Positions 43,190 to 52,468 of a stretch of 64,000 nucleotides of DNA are shown here, one piece after another (the stretch's first letter is position 1; each line of letters starts with the position of its first letter). The stretch is taken from NCBI GenBank assembly GCA_016124945.1, contig WGMT01000036.1, positions 1-64,000 of the forward strand, read 5' to 3'. The DNA comes from a bacterium. GTDB lineage: Bacteria > Chloroflexota > Anaerolineae > Caldilineales > Caldilineaceae. The notes beneath the pieces were generated by a model. That model ran no database searches. It had not been told where the DNA came from and saw only the letters and a list, made by a program, of their open reading frames with translations. The translations under genes were made by a program, and so were the position numbers.

Positions 43190-45418
43190 ATGGAAGGTAT
43201 TTTCAATCTAGCATGGGTTATTCCCATCCCCCCGTTCCTGGCCTTTCTGACCATTGTTTTGTTTTTGAATGGCAACAAACGGGGCAGTTCATTAGTCGCC
43301 ATCGGATCGGTAGTCATCAGCTTTGTGTTGGGTTGGGGCATTGCCTTTGCGTCGTTCTTCACCGACCACTTTGGCGAGAACCCTATTGATCGGGCGCTTT
43401 ACAGCATTCCTACCGGCGCGTCTGAGCTTGTGATCGGCTATGCAGTGGACCCGTCCAACGCGTTGATGCTGATCATGGTGCCCTTTTTGCTGCTGATGAT
43501 CTTCATCTACTCCAGCGGCTACATGACCTTTCCCGGGCACCTGCGCAGCGAAGACTTCCCGCAAGCCTACGCGCAGCACAAGGACCCCCGCTACAGCCGC
43601 TTCTTCGCCTACATCAGCCTCTTTGCCACAGGCATGCTGGGCCTGGTTATCTCGAACAGCTTGCTCACGTTCTTCATCTTCTGGGAGATCATGGGGCTGT
43701 GCAGCTACCTGCTCATCGGCTTCTGGTTCGAGAAGGAATCGGCCAAGAAGGCTGCGTTTAAGGCGTTCATGACCACCCGCATCGGCGACGCCATCATGCT
43801 CATCGGTATGATGTTCCTCTACATCCAGAGCGAACCGAGCACGTTGCGCTTCAGTGAACTCTTCACCGCCGAAAACTTGGAACACCTGGCACAGACCAGC
43901 GTTACCATTCCCATCTTCGGCAGTGTGCCGTGGATTGCCCTCATCGCCGTGCTGCTCTTCTTCGGTACGGTGGGCAAGAGTGCGCAATTCCCACTACACG
44001 TCTGGCTGCCCGATGCCATGGAAGGCCCCACGCCTGTCAGCGCCATGATCCATGCGGCGACGATGGTCTCTGCCGGCGTCTACTTGCTGGTGCGCATGTT
44101 CCCCATCTACGAATATGCCGGTGAAGTTTCTGCCGGTGTACTGACCTTTGTGGGCTTTATCGGCGCCTTCACCGCGCTTTTTGCCGCCACTATTGCCCTG
44201 ACCCAATGGGATATCAAGCGTGTGCTGGCCTACTCAACCATCAGCCAGCTCGGCTACATGGTGGCAGCTATCGGCATGGGCGCCTACTTGGCGGCGATTT
44301 TCCACCTACTCACCCATGCCTTCTTCAAGGCGCTGCTCTTCTTGGGTTCGGGTAGCGTGATTCACGGCGTGGAGCACGGCTTCCACCACGCCCACGAGCA
44401 TGGTCATGGGCACGACGAACATGAACACGGCCATGGCACCCACGTCATCCAACGCCAGGACGGTGCGCTGAATCCCGAAGATCCTCAGGACATGCGCAAC
44501 ATGGGCGGTCTACTCGAACGCATGCCGCGCACGGGCTGGACTTTTATCATTGGCGGTCTGGCGCTTTCCGGTTTCCCGCTAGTGACGTCCGGCTTCTGGT
44601 CGAAGGATGAGATTCTGGCGGTGGCCTGGGGCGACGCGCACTTCTGGATTTTCTGGACGCTGGCGCTTTCTGCCTTCCTCACCGCCTTCTACACCATGCG
44701 CCAAATTGGCCTCACCTTTTTAGGCACAGCTCGCTCTGAAGGCGCTCGGCACGCTCCCGAAAGTGTTGCCAGCATGACAGTGCCGCTGCTGCTGATCAGT
44801 GTCTTCGCTATCGGTGCAGGCTGGGTGGGTATCCCCGAAAAGATTCCGTTTATCGGTGGCATTGTGCCCAACTGGCTCGCTCATTTTCTCGAACCGTACC
44901 TGCTGCACATGCACCTGCACCCACATGTACTCACCTTTAGCTGGATGCCACTATTGACGTCGGTGGTGGTGGCTCTAGGTGGCCTAGGATTGGGCTATCT
45001 CGTCTACGGCAAAGGTTTAAAAGAAGGACAGATCGACCCACTGGCAAAACTTTTTGGCCCGATCTGGACTATGTGGCACAACAAATACTGGGTCGACGAG
45101 TTCTACCGCGACACGGTGGTTGCTTTCACGCTGGCCTTCTCGAAGTTCCTGGCGCTCTTTGATCGGGAATGGGTTATCGACTGGATTGTCAATTGGATCG
45201 GGCGGCTGGCGATCGCGCTGTCTACTGTGCTGGCGGCGTTTGATCGGTATGTCATCGATGGGCTGGTCAACGGCGTCGGTTGGCTTTCCGACCAAGCCGG
45301 CAATGTCACTCGCTTGCTGCAGGATGGTCGTGTGCAGACCTATCTGCTCTTCGGCCTGCTGACGGCGGCAGTTTGGCTCTTCTTGAACGTGCTGCCAGTG
45401 ATTTTGACACTGGTGTAG
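43190..45418 (+). CDS. nuoL2: NADH-quinone oxidoreductase subunit L, second copy with His-rich loop
   Basis: This 742-residue antiporter-like subunit has FWEIMGLCSYLLIGFWF, KSAQFPLHVWLPDAMEGP and KRVLAYSTISQLGYM, so the proton-channel core is intact. It is over 100 residues longer than the first NuoL. One addition is a loop at about residues 390-420 rich in His and Glu (FHHAHEHGHGHDEHEHG), which could bind metal. The C-terminal lateral-helix region is also extended. The ATG at 43190 has an ACGAGG site. Confidence 0.94.
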   Translation: MEGIFNLAWVIPIPPFLAFLTIVLFLNGNKRGSSLVAIGSVVISFVLGWGIAFASFFTDHFGENPIDRALYSIPTGASELVIGYAVDPSNALMLIMVPFLLLMIFIYSSGYMTFPGHLRSEDFPQAYAQHKDPRYSRFFAYISLFATGMLGLVISNSLLTFFIFWEIMGLCSYLLIGFWFEKESAKKAAFKAFMTTRIGDAIMLIGMMFLYIQSEPSTLRFSELFTAENLEHLAQTSVTIPIFGSVPWIALIAVLLFFGTVGKSAQFPLHVWLPDAMEGPTPVSAMIHAATMVSAGVYLLVRMFPIYEYAGEVSAGVLTFVGFIGAFTALFAATIALTQWDIKRVLAYSTISQLGYMVAAIGMGAYLAAIFHLLTHAFFKALLFLGSGSVIHGVEHGFHHAHEHGHGHDEHEHGHGTHVIQRQDGALNPEDPQDMRNMGGLLERMPRTGWTFIIGGLALSGFPLVTSGFWSKDEILAVAWGDAHFWIFWTLALSAFLTAFYTMRQIGLTFLGTARSEGARHAPESVASMTVPLLLISVFAIGAGWVGIPEKIPFIGGIVPNWLAHFLEPYLLHMHLHPHVLTFSWMPLLTSVVVALGGLGLGYLVYGKGLKEGQIDPLAKLFGPIWTMWHNKYWVDEFYRDTVVAFTLAFSKFLALFDREWVIDWIVNWIGRLAIALSTVLAAFDRYVIDGLVNGVGWLSDQAGNVTRLLQDGRVQTYLLFGLLTAAVWLFLNVLPVILTLV

Positions 45419-45466
45419 CCGTTTTCGGGATTTGTTTCGATTACGCTGTATCGGTTCCAAGACAGT

Positions 45467-45549
45467 GGACGGAGGACGAAAGACGGGAGACGAACGAAAA
45501 GCACATTCACAGACTTAACGTTCGTCTCCCGTCCACCGTCTTCCGTATC
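45467..45549. repeat. Heptamer-type inverted repeat, family E copy 1
   Basis: The arm of gacggag/gacgaaa units (45467-45496) faces a cgttcgtctcccgtcc arm (45519-45545), with a 12-bp perfect core (45485-45496 with 45519-45530). It lies between nuoL2 and nuoM2. A second copy is at 56452-56587. Confidence 0.72.
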
Positions 45550-45593
45550 TCTCAGGTACACACAACTTGTTCTGCTGCTGAGGAGAGGAATTC

Positions 45594-47201
45594 ATGGATT
45601 CTCAAGTTAACGGTTGGATTTTGACCGTCATTCTGTTCTGGCCGCTGGTTTCAGCACTGTTGGTGCTGGCCTTCGGCAAGTCGGACCGGAGCATCAAGAC
45701 CGGTTCGACTCTGGCCAGCCTGCTACCGTTGGGGCTAAGCATCTACCTGCTCTTTGCCTATGACTACACCGTGGGCGGCTTTCAGTTCATCACCTTGGCC
45801 GACTGGATTCCACCACTCAATGCCAGCTACCACTTAGGTGTGGACGGTTTGAGTGTGCCCTTGATCTTCTTGACCACGTTACTCTCGACGCTGAGCTTCT
45901 ACTACAGCGCCAGCGTGATCAACAAGCGGGTCAAGGAATATTTCTTCCTCTTCCACCTGCTGCAGATGAGCATGTTAGGCGTCTTCGTTGCGCTGGATTA
46001 CGTGCTCTTCTACGTCTTTTGGGAAATCAGCCTGGTGCCCATGTACTTCCTCATCGGCATCTGGGGTGGCGCCAACCGCAACTACGCCTCGATCAAGTTC
46101 TTCATCTACACCTTGGTCGGTTCGGTGGCGATGTTGTTGGCGATTCTGGGCATCTACTTCGCCACAGGGACATTCAACATTCTTGAGGCGGCGGCTGCAC
46201 AACCCTTCGCCGACGACCTGACCCTGGCCAGCCTGGCCTTCTGGGGGCTCTTCCTGGGCTTTGCTTTCAAGGTGCCCAGCTTCCCCTTCCACACCTGGCT
46301 ACCCGACGCCCATACCGAAGCGCCTACCGCCGGTAGTGTGATCCTGGCCGGTGTGCTGCTCAAACTTGGCGCCTACGGTCTGCTGCGCATGATGCTGCCC
46401 ACCTTCCCCAATGCGGCCGTCTACTGGGCGCCGTGGCTGGTGGCGCTGGGCGCCATTGCAATTGTCTACGGTGCGTTTGTCTGTGTAGCGCAAACCGACT
46501 TGAAACGGCTGATTGCGTACAGTTCAGTCAGTCATATGGGGTATGTGGTGTTGGGTATCGGCGCCGCCGCCACGGTAATGACACCGGAAGCCGTGGCCGC
46601 TGCCGCCAGCAACTTTGGCGTCAGCCCAGAACATATCATCGACAGCGCCACCATGGCCATCAACGGCGCGGCGTTGCAGATGTTCAATCACGGTATTATC
46701 ACCGGGGCATTGTTCTTCCTGGTGGGTGTGATATATGAACGGGCGCATACGCGTGAACTGGCCGCTTTTGGCGGGCTGGCCGCGAAGACGCCCTACTTCT
46801 ACGGCTTGATGATGGTAGCGGCCTTTGCCAGCCTGGGGCTGCCCGGTTTGGCCGGCTTCTGGGCGGAGTTCTTCACCTTCCGCGGTGCGTTTGCGCTTGT
46901 CCCCTACTGGGCGGCCTTCGGCACCATCGGTATTGTGATTACCGCCGTCTACATTCTTTACCGTATCATCCAGAACATCTTCCTGGGTGAATACGACGCC
47001 GAACGCCATACCCACTGGACAACAGTGGACGGCAAGCACGCAGACGGCCCCACGGATGTAACGGCTTTCGAACAGGTAACGTTATGGCCACTGGTGCTTG
47101 GCATGTTCATCATCGGCGTCTACCCGACAGGCTTGCTGCTCTACTTCAACAAATCGGCGCAAGAACTTGTCAACTTTGTCTCGAACCTGAGCCTGCCCTA
47201 A
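45594..47201 (+). CDS. nuoM2: NADH-quinone oxidoreductase subunit M, second copy
   Basis: This 535-residue antiporter-like subunit has LGVDGLSVPLIFLTT, FYVFWEISLVPMYFLIG, FKVPSFPFHTWLPDAH and KRLIAYSSVSHMGYV. All key channel residues appear conserved. A loop of about 30 residues around TVMTPEAVAAAASNFG is longer than in the first NuoM. The ATG at 45594 has AGGAGAGG. Confidence 0.95.
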   Translation: MDSQVNGWILTVILFWPLVSALLVLAFGKSDRSIKTGSTLASLLPLGLSIYLLFAYDYTVGGFQFITLADWIPPLNASYHLGVDGLSVPLIFLTTLLSTLSFYYSASVINKRVKEYFFLFHLLQMSMLGVFVALDYVLFYVFWEISLVPMYFLIGIWGGANRNYASIKFFIYTLVGSVAMLLAILGIYFATGTFNILEAAAAQPFADDLTLASLAFWGLFLGFAFKVPSFPFHTWLPDAHTEAPTAGSVILAGVLLKLGAYGLLRMMLPTFPNAAVYWAPWLVALGAIAIVYGAFVCVAQTDLKRLIAYSSVSHMGYVVLGIGAAATVMTPEAVAAAASNFGVSPEHIIDSATMAINGAALQMFNHGIITGALFFLVGVIYERAHTRELAAFGGLAAKTPYFYGLMMVAAFASLGLPGLAGFWAEFFTFRGAFALVPYWAAFGTIGIVITAVYILYRIIQNIFLGEYDAERHTHWTTVDGKHADGPTDVTAFEQVTLWPLVLGMFIIGVYPTGLLLYFNKSAQELVNFVSNLSLP

Positions 47202-47238
47202 CGGCGCACCACTTGCTTCCTAGATCGAGGAGGTCACC

Positions 47239-48744
47239 TTGTACGACTTTGGACTACTCGCACCGGAAATGATCCTGCTGGTGGGCGCGCTGACGGTCTT
47301 CTGCCTGGACGTTGCTTTCAAAAGTGAAAGCAAGTCGGGCCTGAGCTATATGGCGATTTCGGTGCTAACGCTTTCCGCGGCGCTGCTGGCCGTGATACTT
47401 CAAATGGACGTGCCGCCGCAAGTTGCTTTCGGCATGATGGATGTGGACGCTTTCGCCCGCTTCATCAAGCTGACCATCTTCTCCGGTATGGTTCTGACGG
47501 CGATTGCCGGCGGCCGCTACATGAACCGCCGCAGCAAGAATCAAGGCGAATTCTGGACTTTCTACCTGATGGTCAGCCTGGCCATGAGCGTAGCGGCCAG
47601 TGCAAACAACCTGGTGCTTATTTATATCAGCATCGAATTCCTGTCGATTACCAGCTACATGCTGGCTGGTTTCCTACGCGAAGAAAAGGGCAGCAACGAA
47701 GCCGGGTTGAAGTATTTCCTGTATGGTTCGATAGCGTCGGCGGTGATGCTCTACGGCATCAGCCTACTCTATGGGGCCACCGGTTCTCTCTACCTACGTG
47801 ACATCGCAACCTTTTTCGCCGCAAGCATGAACACGGCGGGAGAGATGAGCGGCCTCGGCTTTGTGGCGATTCCGGCCACGATTCTCACGTTGGTAGGTCT
47901 GGGCTTCAAAGCAAGCCTTGCGCCCTTCTACCAGTGGGCACCCGATACCTATGAGGGTTCACCGACACCGGTTGCCATATACCTGTCTACAGCGTCGAAG
48001 GCTGCGGCGTTCGCCGTGATCGTTCGTGTATTCGTGGTGGGATTGGCACCCTTCGAAGTCAACTGGGTGCCTGTGCTGGCCGGCTTTAGCATTATCACCA
48101 TGACAATGGGCAACCTGGCCGCGTTGCGACAGACGAACGTGAAGCGCATGCTGGCCTATAGTTCAGTGGCACAGGCCGGATATGTGCTCATGGGGCTGGT
48201 TGCCGTCGCAGCCGACTCGCAGAGCGGTATGAACGGTCTTAACGGCGTGCTCATCTACCTGTTCGCCTACATCTTCACCAACGTGGGTGCCTTCCTGGTA
48301 GTGATGGCGCTGGAAGAGACGGTGGGCAGCACCGACATTAACGCCTTCAACGGCCTGGTTCGCCGTGCACCCTGGCTGGCAGCGATGTTTGTCATCTTCT
48401 TGCTAAGCCTTACCGGCATCCCGTTGACAGGCGGCTTCCTGGGCAAGTTCTACGTCTTCGGCGCTGCGATTCAGCATCAGTACTTCTGGCTGGCGGCGGC
48501 GGGGATGATCAACGCCGGGATTGCAGCGTTCTACTACCTTAACGTCGTGCGCGCCATGTTCTTCGACAGCGAAGAGGAAATCAGCGGTGTGACAGGCGGC
48601 GCAGCCGTCCTCGATGTGCCGGTGGGTACGCAGGTAAGCCTGCTCATCTGCACCCTCGCCACTCTTTGGATCGGCATCTACCCGATCACGGTGATCAACT
48701 GGGTGAACGACGCATCGAATCAATTGTTCAGGCTGCCGTTCTAG
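47239..48744 (+). CDS. nuoN2: NADH-quinone oxidoreductase subunit N, second copy
   Basis: This 501-residue antiporter-like subunit has KYFLYGSIASAVMLYG, FKASLAPFYQWAPDTYEG and KRMLAYSSVAQAGYV. It starts at TTG 47239, chosen because GAGGAGGT lies about 4-11 nt upstream and no ATG is near. It is the last gene of the second cluster and is followed by an intrinsic terminator. Confidence 0.94.
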   Translation: MYDFGLLAPEMILLVGALTVFCLDVAFKSESKSGLSYMAISVLTLSAALLAVILQMDVPPQVAFGMMDVDAFARFIKLTIFSGMVLTAIAGGRYMNRRSKNQGEFWTFYLMVSLAMSVAASANNLVLIYISIEFLSITSYMLAGFLREEKGSNEAGLKYFLYGSIASAVMLYGISLLYGATGSLYLRDIATFFAASMNTAGEMSGLGFVAIPATILTLVGLGFKASLAPFYQWAPDTYEGSPTPVAIYLSTASKAAAFAVIVRVFVVGLAPFEVNWVPVLAGFSIITMTMGNLAALRQTNVKRMLAYSSVAQAGYVLMGLVAVAADSQSGMNGLNGVLIYLFAYIFTNVGAFLVVMALEETVGSTDINAFNGLVRRAPWLAAMFVIFLLSLTGIPLTGGFLGKFYVFGAAIQHQYFWLAAAGMINAGIAAFYYLNVVRAMFFDSEEEISGVTGGAAVLDVPVGTQVSLLICTLATLWIGIYPITVINWVNDASNQLFRLPF

Positions 48745-48799
48745 GTGACTAGTGAGTGAGCTTGCCAAACAATGAGCAAGCAGACAATCGATAGTGACA

Positions 48800-48837
48800 A
48801 ACCCGCCAGGTTCTCCGAAACCTGGCGGGTTACTTTT
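48800..48837 (+). terminator. Intrinsic terminator of the second nuo cluster
   Basis: A 13-bp stem (48800-48812 with 48819-48831) with a small loop (ctccga) is followed by ACTTTT. It lies 56 nt after the nuoN2 stop. Confidence 0.85.
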
Positions 48838-48862
48838 GTGGATATTGACAGGACGCGACCGC

Positions 48863-48875
48863 AGTGCCAGGCACT
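48863..48875. repeat. Second copy of the agtgccaggcact motif
   Basis: This exact 13-nt odd-centred palindrome is identical to that at 11245-11257. Both copies are intergenic. Confidence 0.65.
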
Positions 48876-48909
48876 CCCCTGCCTGCACGTTCCAGTTTCC
48901 CCGATCTTC

Positions 48910-48938
48910 TTGGCGCTTTGGTGGAGCTATCGTATAAT
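48910..48938 (+). promoter_or_regulatory. Sigma70 promoter for the propeller surface protein
   Basis: TTGGCG (48910-48915) and a perfect TATAAT (48933-48938) are spaced by 17 bp, giving a leader of about 130 nt to the ATG at 49077. Confidence 0.65.
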
Positions 48939-49076
48939 CCAAGACGTTTGAAGTGTGCAGGTGGCAGGTTTGCAGGTGATCCGCATCATCCCATCATCCG
49001 CTCAACACGATCACCCCTTCACCTTGTCGCCTATGCACCTGTTCACCTTGTCATTGTCCTCTCTGAGGAGACATAC

Positions 49077-50663
49077 ATGCCGATTGGAAGATCACCGTTC
49101 GCAAGGACGGTGTGGTCTATGTGGATTTTCTTGGGGATACTGGCCTTGGTCCTGTTGCCGCGGGAATTGGCGGCGCAGGTCCCTACGCCGCCCAGTCCCA
49201 ATCCAGTGTTGGGTGTAGCCGTCGCGCCTGATGATCCAACCCTGGTGCTGGCGGGGACGCTCAACTCTCCCTCACCGGCCGCCATCTATCGCAGCACCGA
49301 CGCCGGCCGCACATGGACAGTGGCGGATGCCCCGCTGCCGGCCAATGCCAGCATCGCAGCGTTGCTCTTCGATCCACAAAATGCCGACTTCGCCCTGGCC
49401 GCAGATGGTGGCTTTGGTGCACTCTACATTAGCGAAAACGGCGGGCAGAATTGGCGTCTGCAGCCGTCGCTTTCGACGGTGCTTAGCCAGAACAGCGCCG
49501 TGGGGCGTCTTTTTGCCCGGGTTGAAAACGGACAGACCGTCTTCTACGCCGGGACGCGCTTTGACGGCGTCTTGCGTAGTGCCGATAAAGGCGGCACTTG
49601 GGAACGGCTTTCAGGCGGCCTCACCGGCGATGCCCTACGTGTGCGCGCCTTTGCTGATTTGGGCGGCGTCCTCTATGCTGGGACGCATGCTGGTCTCTTC
49701 CGCCTACCACCAGGGACAATGGTATGGGAACAAGTAGCCGGCATTCCGGCCGGTGCGATTGTACGCGGACTCGATCTTTTCGAAAATCGTCTCTTCGCGG
49801 GAACCTTTGCCAACGGTCTGTACAGTAGCGCCGACGGCGTAACCTGGGAACGCGACACCGCGCTGCCAGGCGGTTTACAGATCTTCGACGTCGCCACTGC
49901 CGGATACCGCCTTGTGTTGGGGACGAATCAGGGCATTAGGGAGCGTCTCGACACCCAGTGGACGCAGGCCACCCTCAACGATCAGCCATACAACGGTGAA
50001 GTCTACAATCTTTCTCCGGCGGCGAATACGCCAGGCGTCATCTACGCGGGGACAGCCGACCGCTGGGTTGTGCGCAGCATCGACGGCGGATTTACCTTTG
50101 ACGCCATCGAAGAACTAGATCTACTGATCCCTGCGCTGGTGCCGCCTCCGCCCACGCCCACGCCCACCCCGTCCAATACACCGACGCCGTCGCCCACGCC
50201 AACGGAAACGCCAATCCCAACGGAAACACCCACGCCCACCGAGACGGCGACACCGACAGAGACGCCAACACCCACGTTGACGCCCACGGAAACGGCGACG
50301 CCTACCGAAACGGCCACGCCTACCGAGACACCAACGGAGACAGCTACACCTACCGACACCCCAACGCCGGATCCCTTTGCGCCGACGGCCACGCCGACGC
50401 CAACCGAAACACCGACAGAAACGCCGACGCCGACCGAGACGCCGACACCGTCCGCCACACCCACAGAAACACCAACACCCACCATCACGCCGACGCCGTC
50501 TGCTACACCTACGCCCACAGACACGCCGACGCCCACACCCCTAGAACAAGCGCGCGAAAACGTCACCAGGCTGCCCCCGATTTGGGTGGGCGCGGGGATC
50601 GTCTTTTTTGTCGTCGTGCTCATTGCGGGGTTGGCGCTGGTGCGCGGACCAGGGGAAATTTAA
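49077..50663 (+). CDS. Surface BNR/VPS10-like propeller protein with TP-rich stalk
   Basis: This 528-residue protein is probably exported and anchored. Residues 1-34 form a signal sequence ending near ELAAQ. Residues 35-350 contain repeated units such as IYRSTDAGRTW, LYISENGGQNW and VLRSADKGGTWERL, the Asp-box pattern of BNR, Sortilin or YCF48-like propellers. Residues about 353-489 are a Thr-Pro-Glu-rich stalk with many TPT and TET units. A C-terminal membrane helix (about 500-522) and short charged tail follow. The start ATG 49077 has GAGGAG 9 nt upstream. It may be a cell-surface binding or structural protein; no ligand is known. Confidence 0.82.
   Translation: MPIGRSPFARTVWSMWIFLGILALVLLPRELAAQVPTPPSPNPVLGVAVAPDDPTLVLAGTLNSPSPAAIYRSTDAGRTWTVADAPLPANASIAALLFDPQNADFALAADGGFGALYISENGGQNWRLQPSLSTVLSQNSAVGRLFARVENGQTVFYAGTRFDGVLRSADKGGTWERLSGGLTGDALRVRAFADLGGVLYAGTHAGLFRLPPGTMVWEQVAGIPAGAIVRGLDLFENRLFAGTFANGLYSSADGVTWERDTALPGGLQIFDVATAGYRLVLGTNQGIRERLDTQWTQATLNDQPYNGEVYNLSPAANTPGVIYAGTADRWVVRSIDGGFTFDAIEELDLLIPALVPPPPTPTPTPSNTPTPSPTPTETPIPTETPTPTETATPTETPTPTLTPTETATPTETATPTETPTETATPTDTPTPDPFAPTATPTPTETPTETPTPTETPTPSATPTETPTPTITPTPSATPTPTDTPTPTPLEQARENVTRLPPIWVGAGIVFFVVVLIAGLALVRGPGEI
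50137..50545 (+). repeat. Degenerate tandem repeat encoding Thr-Pro-rich stalk
   Basis: Units of the kind acgccgacg and acgccaaca are repeated about 45 times. They encode TPT, TETPT and TATPT units. The codons vary, so the repeat is kept at protein level, which points to a selected extended linker. It may expand or contract by slippage. Confidence 0.8.
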
Positions 50664-50671
50664 GAATCATC

Positions 50672-52234
50672 ATGCACCTATCCGAACTCTTCAAACTTAG
50701 TGGCTTCGACGCGCCAAGCATCGAGCATCCTGTTTCCCAAGTGGTCGGGGACAACCGACAGGTGACGCCAGGATCTGTCTTTGTGGCGGTGCAGGGCTTG
50801 CGCGTAGACGGGCACCGCTTCATCCCCGCAGCGATTGCGGCGGGTGCGGTGGCTGTGGTAGGAACACGCCCGCCAGAGGAGTTGACCGCGCAGGGGATCG
50901 AGATCCCGTCCTCGGTGGTATATGTGATGGCAGAAGATGGGCGGGAGGCGCTGGCGAAGCTCAACGCGGCGCTACAGGGCTTCCCCTCGCGGCAGATGAC
51001 CGTGATCGGTGTCACCGGCACGGACGGCAAGACGACGACATGCACATTAATCGAGTCAATCCTAGCGGCGGCCAAGAGTGGCGACACCGGCGTGCTCACC
51101 ACCATCGGCGCGCGTATCGGCGGCGTGGAACAGGACACAGGTTTCCACGTTACCACGCCTGAAGCGCCCGACGTACAACGCTACCTGGCGCAGATGCGTG
51201 ACGCCGGCTGTCGCTACGCCATTGTAGAAAGCACCAGCTTTGGCCTAGATCAAAAACGTGTGGCTTCCGTAGACTACGATGTGGCGGCTATCACCAACAT
51301 CACCCACGAACACCTCGATATCCACGGCACATTTGAGGCGTACCAGGCTGCCAAGGCGTTGCTCTTTCGGGCACTTTACCGCTCAGATCCCAAACCAGGG
51401 GGGCCCCGTGTCGCCGTCCTCAATGCCGATGACGAAGGCAGTTTCACCCTACTGCAAAAGGTGCTGGCCGAGGAGACGGCAAACAAACCTGAGACCGCAT
51501 TGACCATCCTCCATTACAGTACGCAACAGACACACGTCGATGTGTATGCCGACCGCATTACCTATGAACCGGACGTCACCCGCTTCGAATTGCATTGGTG
51601 GGGTGGTGTAATCCAAATGGAAACGCAGTTGATTGGCGAATTCAATGTAGCCAATATCCTCTGTGCGGCGGCGGCGACGCTGGCTTTGGGGATTGCCCCC
51701 AGCGCCGTGCAGGCGGGCATCGCTGCGCTGCCCGGCGTGTTGGGGCGTATGCAGCGCATGAACAGTGGACAGGAATTCCTCGCCGTGGTGGACTTCGCCC
51801 ACTCGCCCGTAAGCCTGGAACGAGCGCTGCACACGCTGCGCCCCCTGGTGGGCGATGGTGGGCGGCTGATTGCCATCTTCGGCAGCGCCGGTCTGCGCGA
51901 CAAGGCCAAACGCCGCCTGATGGGTCGAGTGAGCGGACGCCTCGCCGATTACACCATCATCACCGCCGAAGACCCGCGCACCGAAGACCTCGACACCATC
52001 AACGCCGAAATCGCCGCCGGTGTGGAAGAGTTCGCCACACCCGACGCCTACCGCATTGTGCCCGACCGCACCGAAGCCATCCAGCAGGGAATCGACATGG
52101 CCCGTCCTGGCGACGTGGTGGCATCCTTGGGCAAAGGACACGAGCGCAGTATGTGCTTTGGCGAAATCGAAACCCCCTGGAGCGATCAGGATGCGATGCT
52201 GAACGCGTTGCAGAACAGAATAGAACGCGGATGA
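50672..52234 (+). CDS. murE: MurE-type UDP-MurNAc-tripeptide ligase
   Basis: This 520-residue Mur ligase has the ATP-binding TGTDGKTTT, an Asn-Xaa-His region NITHEHLDIHGTFEAY (carbamylated-Lys domain nearby), and a C-terminal ligase domain with IFGSAGLRDKAKR. The third-amino-acid pocket reads EDPRTED where meso-DAP-adding enzymes have DNPR. The Arg is kept but the Asn/Asp differ, so the added diamino acid (meso-DAP, ornithine or lysine) cannot be inferred. The gene is outside any division/cell-wall cluster here. The ATG 50672 lies 8 nt after the preceding stop. A longer start at 50582 was rejected because it would overlap that gene. Confidence 0.88.
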   Translation: MHLSELFKLSGFDAPSIEHPVSQVVGDNRQVTPGSVFVAVQGLRVDGHRFIPAAIAAGAVAVVGTRPPEELTAQGIEIPSSVVYVMAEDGREALAKLNAALQGFPSRQMTVIGVTGTDGKTTTCTLIESILAAAKSGDTGVLTTIGARIGGVEQDTGFHVTTPEAPDVQRYLAQMRDAGCRYAIVESTSFGLDQKRVASVDYDVAAITNITHEHLDIHGTFEAYQAAKALLFRALYRSDPKPGGPRVAVLNADDEGSFTLLQKVLAEETANKPETALTILHYSTQQTHVDVYADRITYEPDVTRFELHWWGGVIQMETQLIGEFNVANILCAAAATLALGIAPSAVQAGIAALPGVLGRMQRMNSGQEFLAVVDFAHSPVSLERALHTLRPLVGDGGRLIAIFGSAGLRDKAKRRLMGRVSGRLADYTIITAEDPRTEDLDTINAEIAAGVEEFATPDAYRIVPDRTEAIQQGIDMARPGDVVASLGKGHERSMCFGEIETPWSDQDAMLNALQNRIERG

Positions 52235-52308
52235 AGCGGATCTGACGGATAAATCAGATAAAAATCCGCCGTGATCCGCTCAATCCGCTTCATCCGCGTT
52301 CTATTCTG
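52216..52308. repeat. Inverted repeat, family F copy 2, overlapping murE stop
   Basis: The arms are perfectly complementary over 26 bp (52216-52241 with 52283-52308), starting with cagaatagaacgcgg as in the repeat at 1241. The murE stop (52232-52234) is within arm 1. Confidence 0.85.
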
Positions 52309-52335
52309 CGATCCAGCCTGTGGGCTTAAGTTTGT

Positions 52336-52364
52336 TTGTATCCATAGGAGAAATGTTGTATTAT
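52336..52364 (+). promoter_or_regulatory. Promoter candidate for the six-repeat lipoprotein
   Basis: TTGTAT (52336-52341) and TATTAT (52359-52364) are spaced by 17 bp. This gives a leader of about 100 nt to the GTG start at 52469. Confidence 0.5.
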
Positions 52365-52468
52365 ATGCGCGATCTATGTGACGCATTAGGTTGCGTAGTA
52401 TCCCCCTATCAGGAGAACTTCTTTTTTCACCTTATATCCGACGATTCAACGCGCAAAGGAGACTGCAC

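Larger units (their letters stand above)
48745..49076. other. Intergenic region after nuoN2 with terminator and promoter
   Basis: It contains the nuo2 terminator, a copy of agtgccaggcact (48863-48875) and a strong promoter for the next gene. An ORF extension from 48864 into this region was rejected because the better start is at 49077. Confidence 0.6.
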
